Assembly (NCBI GenBank): GCA_963749365.1
Contig: CAVVME010000001.1
Span: 1-64,000, forward strand
DNA length: 64,000 nt
Reading direction: 5' to 3'
Source: WHSW01 sp963749365
GTDB lineage: Bacteria; Actinomycetota; Thermoleophilia; Solirubrobacterales; 70-9
The notes beneath the pieces are model-generated. The model was not told where the DNA came from and searched no databases. It worked only from the letters and a program-made list of their open reading frames with translations. Position numbers and translations under genes: made by a program. Below, one piece after another: positions 60,665 to 64,000 of this stretch; positions within the stretch are counted from its first letter, which is position 1; each line of letters opens with the position of its first letter.

Positions 60665-61440
60665 GCCCGGCGCTGAGACGGTTCGCTCGCGCCGCGCTGA
60701 TCATCGCCTGGCGCCAGATCCACGTCATGGTCACCAAGCCCTCGCTGATCCTGCCCTCGCTGATCTTCCCGCTGTTCTTCTTCGCCGCCTTCGCGGGCGG
60801 GCTCTCGGCGGTCGGCGATGCGCCGAGCTTCGACTACCCGGACTACACCACCTTCCAGTACGTGTTCGTGCTCATGCAGTCGGCGATCTTCGGCGGCGTG
60901 TTCACCGGCTTCGCGATCGCCGCCGATTTCGAGTTCGGCTTCGCCCGCCGGATGCTGCTCGCCACCCGCAACCGCTCGGCGCTGGTCGCCGGTTACGCGA
61001 TCAGCGCGCTGATCCGGGCGCTGCTCGTGTGGACGGTGGTCACGGTTGTCGCCGTCGCCACCGGCGCCGAGATCACCGGCAGCGCCGGCGACCTGCTCGA
61101 GATCCTGGCGATCGCGGTGATGCTCAACTTCGCCGCCGTCCTCTTCGCCTCGGGCCTGGCGATGCGCTTCCGCACCATGCAGGCGGCGCCGCTGATCCAG
61201 CTGCCCGCCTTCCTGATCATCATGACCGCGCCGGTCTACGTCCCCCGCGACCTGATCGAGGGCTGGGTCGCCACGGCCGCCGACTACAACCCGATGACGG
61301 CGACGCTCGAGGCCGGGCGCAACCTCGTCATCGGCGCCCCTGCCGACACCCTGCTCGCCGTCGGCGTCGCCGCCGGCCTGATCGCGGTGATGCTCAACTG
61401 GGCGCGGACCGGCCTGCGCCGCGCCGAGGCGGCGGGCTAG
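60661..61440 (+). CDS. ABC-2 type exporter permease, second subunit
   Basis: The 259-residue protein is a diverged relative of the preceding permease with the same markers: KPSLILPSLIFPLFFFAAFA, IAADFEFGFARRMLLATRNR and YNPMTATLEAGRNLV. ATG 60661 overlaps the previous stop by 4 bp. Two different permeases with one ATPase is a DrrABC-like arrangement. A hairpin follows at 61469-61491. Confidence 0.92.
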   Translation: MSPALRRFARAALIIAWRQIHVMVTKPSLILPSLIFPLFFFAAFAGGLSAVGDAPSFDYPDYTTFQYVFVLMQSAIFGGVFTGFAIAADFEFGFARRMLLATRNRSALVAGYAISALIRALLVWTVVTVVAVATGAEITGSAGDLLEILAIAVMLNFAAVLFASGLAMRFRTMQAAPLIQLPAFLIIMTAPVYVPRDLIEGWVATAADYNPMTATLEAGRNLVIGAPADTLLAVGVAAGLIAVMLNWARTGLRRAEAAG

Positions 61441-61468
61441 CCGCGTCCGCAGCCCGCGGGGCCCGATC

Positions 61469-61491
61469 GCGAGCTCGAACTTCGAGTTCGC
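61469..61491 (+). terminator. hairpin after the ABC exporter operon
   Basis: GCGAGCTCGAA and TTCGAGTTCGC pair over 11 bp with one G-T wobble around a very short loop, 28 bp past the operon stop. There is no T-tract, so this is a weak terminator call. Confidence 0.4.
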
Positions 61492-61581
61492 GCCGCATGT
61501 GGTGGTCAACTCGCAGCTCGAGCGGAAGGGTGCGACCAGCTCGAGCGGAGGGCGTGGCGTGAGCGCGTAGGCTTGCCGGCG

Positions 61582-61842
61582 ATGGCCGACCGCACCGTGA
61601 CCCTCGAGCGCGCCGACGGCGCCGCCCGGATCACGCTCAATCGCCCGGACTCTCTCAACGCCTGGAACGAGCAGTTCGGGCTCGAGCTGTGCGAGGCGGT
61701 CGCCACCGTGGCCGCAGACGACGCGGTCGGGCGTGATGATCACCGGCGCCGAGGCGCAGCGCGAGCAGGGCCGGACCGCGACTTCATCGAGGGCGTGCTC
61801 GCGTTCGCCGAGAAGCGCCCGCCGCGCTTCACCGGCGCCTGA
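61582..61842 (+). pseudogene. enoyl-CoA hydratase/isomerase with a large internal deletion
   Basis: ATG 61582 starts MADRTVTLERADGAARITLN, then RPDSLNAWNEQFGLELCEAV, the correct N-terminus of the crotonase family. After about 50 residues the frame shifts, and the other frame gives VMITGA directly joined to EAQREQGRT. It ends DFIEGVLAFAEKRPPRFTGA at TGA 61840-61842, the correct C-terminus. The central 150-170 residues with the oxyanion hole and catalytic Glu are missing. It cannot be active. The ends themselves are well preserved, so the loss is recent or an assembly collapse. Confidence 0.72.
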
Positions 61843-61851
61843 GCCCGCGGC

Positions 61852-63213
61852 TCAGACCGGGTGGCAGGCGCGGAAGATGCCGTCGGGGTCGTATTCGGAG
61901 CGCACCGAGCGCAGGCGCTCGAGCGCCGGTGCGCTGAACATCGTCGCCACGTCCCAGGTCTGTTCGGTGAACGAGCCGTAGCGGCCGCAGTCGTAGGGAT
62001 TGAGGGCCTCGCCCAGCCGCTCCAGCGCCGCCTCCAGCGGTGGAACCATCTCTGGCGCCATCACCGCGCCGACCGCGAAGGCCAGGTACTCGCCCGGCAG
62101 GGACGCCAAAGCGCCGCCTCCGGGCACCTCGCGAGCGAGCGCCCCGCCGCCGTGGCGAAGCTCGAACGAGAGCAGCGGCGAGTTCGAGCCCGGCCCTGTC
62201 ACCGCGACCAGCTCGTCGATCGCCTGCTCGGGCAGCTCGCCGACCAGCGCGTGGCCGCTCAGGTACGGCACCGGGTCTACCGGATCCATGTGTAGCTCGG
62301 AGAGCGCAGCCGGCGGCACCATCGCGAAGGTGTCCATCTCGGGCCCGAGGTCGCGCAGCGGCGCGAGCAGCTCGCGGCCCTCCGTCTCGCCGCCGAGGAA
62401 GGCCACCTCGACCAGCGAGAAGGACTTCCCGCGCACGATCTCCGGGATCAGCTCGAGGTCGGGTAGCTGGATCAGCTTCCCGCACGAGGTCACCTCCTCG
62501 GGAACCGACTCGGTCCACGCTCGCCACGCCTGCAGCACCTCGCCCGCGCGATCGAAGCCGAAGAACAGGGTCCCCGCATAGAGCTCTCGCAGCGGCAGGA
62601 GCTCGAACTCGATCGCGGTCACGGCGCCGAAGTTGCCGCCACCACCGCGCAGGGCCCAGAACAGGTCGGGCTCGTTGCCGGCATCGACGCGGCGCTCGGC
62701 GCCGTCGGCGGTCACCAGCTCGATCGCGGTCAGCCGGTTGCACTGCAGGCCGTGCTTTCGCATCTGCCAGCCAACCCCGCCGCCAAGCGAGTAGCCGACC
62801 ACGTTTACCTCGGGCGAGGAGCCGTGCAGGGCGGAGAGGCCGAGCTCGGAGGCGGCGGGGACGACGTCCCACCAGCGCGCGCCGGCCTCGACCCGGGCGC
62901 TGGGCGCGTCGGGGTCGAGCTCGACCGCGGTCATCCGCCCGAAGCGCAGCAGCAGCGTGTCATCCAACGAGCCCAGTGGGCCGGCGTTGTGGGCAGACCC
63001 CTGGGGCGCGATGCGCAGCCCCAGCTCGCGCGCCGCGCGCACGATCTCGGCCGTCTCGGCGGTGGTCGATGGCGTCGCCACCGCGACCGGCTGCTGGTCG
63101 ACGAGCAGGTTGAACGCCAGCCGGGTGGCGTCCCAGCCCTCGTCCTCGGCGGTGGTCACGGCATCCCCGAAACGCTCGCGCAGGGCGACACCGGGGCTCA
63201 GGTCAACGGACAC
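61852..63213 (-). CDS. FAD-linked oxidase, berberine-bridge-enzyme-like
   Basis: GTG 63211-63213 with AAAGGAGA upstream is the start; the longer upstream frame is a shadow of the ligase gene. The 453-residue protein has the PCMH FAD domain: AVATPSTTAETAEIVRAARE, LRIAPQGSAHNAGPLGSLDD, GYSLGGGVGWQMRKHGLQCN and LFWALRGGGGNFGAVTAIEF. The C-terminal BBE-like segment is YGSFTEQTWDVATMFSAPAL with YDPDGIFRACHPV. The usual histidine for covalent FAD lies in a GxxHN context here (SAHN). Members oxidise sugars or alkaloids with O2. It sits 11 bp after the acyl-CoA ligase gene. Confidence 0.9.
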   Translation of the reverse strand: MSVDLSPGVALRERFGDAVTTAEDEGWDATRLAFNLLVDQQPVAVATPSTTAETAEIVRAARELGLRIAPQGSAHNAGPLGSLDDTLLLRFGRMTAVELDPDAPSARVEAGARWWDVVPAASELGLSALHGSSPEVNVVGYSLGGGVGWQMRKHGLQCNRLTAIELVTADGAERRVDAGNEPDLFWALRGGGGNFGAVTAIEFELLPLRELYAGTLFFGFDRAGEVLQAWRAWTESVPEEVTSCGKLIQLPDLELIPEIVRGKSFSLVEVAFLGGETEGRELLAPLRDLGPEMDTFAMVPPAALSELHMDPVDPVPYLSGHALVGELPEQAIDELVAVTGPGSNSPLLSFELRHGGGALAREVPGGGALASLPGEYLAFAVGAVMAPEMVPPLEAALERLGEALNPYDCGRYGSFTEQTWDVATMFSAPALERLRSVRSEYDPDGIFRACHPV

Positions 63214-63224
63214 GTGGTCTCCTT

Positions 63225-64000
63225 TCAGTCGGTCGGGGGCTCGATCTCGCGCTTGAGGATCTTGCCGGTCGGGCCCTTGGGCAGCTCGTCGACGAACCAG
63301 ACCACGCGCGGGTACTTGTACGCGGCGACCTGCTCCTTGACATGGGCGCGGAGTTCGTCCTCGGAGACCTGCTCGCCCTCCTTGAGCGCGACCGCGGCCC
63401 CGACCTCCTCGCCGAGCTCGTCGTGGGGGACGCCGACGACCGCCACCTCGCGGACCGCCGGGTGCTCGTAGACGACCTCCTCGATCTCGCGCGGGTAGAC
63501 GTTGTAGCCGCCACGGATGATCAGGTCCTTCTTCCGGTCGACGATGAAGAAGTAGCCGTCGGCGTCGACGGTCGCCACGTCGCCGGACCGAAACCACCCC
63601 TCGGAGTCGATCGACTCGGCGGTCGCCTCGGCGCGGTTCCAGTAGCCCTTCATCACGTTGTGGCCGCGGATCACGATCTCGCCCGGCTCGCCTTGGGCGA
63701 CCTCGTTGCCGTCGTCGTCGACGACCTTCATCTCCACCCCCGCGATCGGGGTCCCGATCGAGCCGGGCTTGCGCTCGCGGTCGGGATGATTGAACGAGGC
63801 GACCGGCGAGGTCTCGGAGAGCCCGTAGCCCTCGAGGATCATGCAGTCGAAGGCGTCCTCGAACGCCCTCATCACCTCGACCGGCATCGCCGAACCGCCG
63901 GAGGCGCAGAGCTCCAGGCACGAGGTGTCGAAGCTCTCCCTGCCGGGGTGGTGCAGCATCGCCGCGTACATCGTCGGCACCCCCTCGAACACGCTGACCC
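63225..64000 (-). CDS. AMP-binding acyl-CoA ligase, C-terminal part, cut by window edge
   Basis: The frame is open to the window's right edge, so the N-terminus lies outside. What is visible is FEGVPTMYAAMLHHPGRESF, the A5 motif EGYGLSETSPVASFNHPDRE, A7 GWFRSGDVATVDADGYFFI, A8 VDRKKDLIIRGGYNVYPREI and the A10 catalytic lysine in LPKGPTGKILKREI. These give a class I adenylating enzyme that makes acyl-CoA from a carboxylate, ATP and CoA. Substrate length is not predictable. It is followed closely by the FAD oxidase on the same strand. Confidence 0.92.
   Translation of the reverse strand, partial: VSVFEGVPTMYAAMLHHPGRESFDTSCLELCASGGSAMPVEVMRAFEDAFDCMILEGYGLSETSPVASFNHPDRERKPGSIGTPIAGVEMKVVDDDGNEVAQGEPGEIVIRGHNVMKGYWNRAEATAESIDSEGWFRSGDVATVDADGYFFIVDRKKDLIIRGGYNVYPREIEEVVYEHPAVREVAVVGVPHDELGEEVGAAVALKEGEQVSEDELRAHVKEQVAAYKYPRVVWFVDELPKGPTGKILKREIEPPTD

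Noticed and set aside
1..64000. CRISPR array or prophage
   Set aside because: No regularly spaced short repeats, cas genes, or capsid, tail or terminase genes were seen. Mobile-element signs are limited to fragments in the left 14 kb.

Overview
The window is GC-rich actinobacterial-type DNA. GTG/TTG starts, 4-base ATGA gene overlaps, SnoaL-like MSQENV proteins, a WS/DGAT acyltransferase and many Cys-rich secreted proteins suggest Thermoleophilia/Solirubrobacterales. This lineage is an inference from gene style; no rRNA or marker protein is present to prove it.

The window has two compartments. Left of the initiator tRNA (about 1-13930) the DNA is less GC-rich and holds single genes mixed with debris: partial and tandem SnoaL genes, a decayed cation-efflux transporter, a 5'-truncated RibD-type reductase, the C-terminus of a tyrosine recombinase, an interspersed repeat of up to about 100 bp, and a copy of the 3' half of the initiator tRNA plus its terminator. 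The two tRNA-derived copies bracket one flavoprotein gene, as an island inserted at a tRNA 3' end would. Intact genes here include a RibD-like reductase, an HD hydrolase, PhzF, an aldo/keto reductase, an SMP-30 lactonase and a DHA2 drug exporter.

Right of the tRNA, genes are densely packed. (1) 13966-20306: PLP decarboxylase, lipoprotein, WS/DGAT, Baeyer-Villiger-type monooxygenase, UGT-like glycosyltransferase. (2) 20309-33882: a sugar catabolism locus. A minus-strand run goes GH4 glycosidase, SDR, sugar ABC transporter (binding protein, two permeases, ATPase), RidA, D-threonine-aldolase-like enzyme and FAH-family hydrolase. Divergent from it are an amidohydrolase, an SDR, an IclR regulator and an MBL hydrolase, then a GH114-like secreted enzyme. 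A near-identical 16-bp dyad covers the start codons of the GH4 and GH114 genes, so one IclR regulon is likely. (3) 34041-42466: SDR, cold-shock protein, Ppx/GppA, two tandem secreted clan-A glycosidases, a molybdopterin oxidoreductase and a methyltransferase. (4) 42463-48827: an amino-acid/polyamine-like locus with a fold-III PLP decarboxylase fused to a VOC domain, an FAD amine oxidase, an SDR, a TetR regulator with a 31-bp operator over its start codon, and a PotD-like binding protein. (5) 48834-55175: MBL protein, tRNA-Gly(CCC), TfoX-like protein, a CcmG/CcmH pair, and a sigma factor fused to a zinc finger and a membrane segment, co-transcribed with a large secreted protein. (6) 55378-64000: a large membrane protein, AKR and MarR gene, a DrrAB-like ABC exporter, a gutted enoyl-CoA hydratase, a berberine-bridge-type oxidase and the 3' part of an acyl-CoA ligase.

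Five otherwise healthy genes between 34.4 and 55.2 kb are interrupted by net single-base insertions (six sites in all). The shared direction suggests consensus errors more than decay, and readers should treat those reading frames accordingly.
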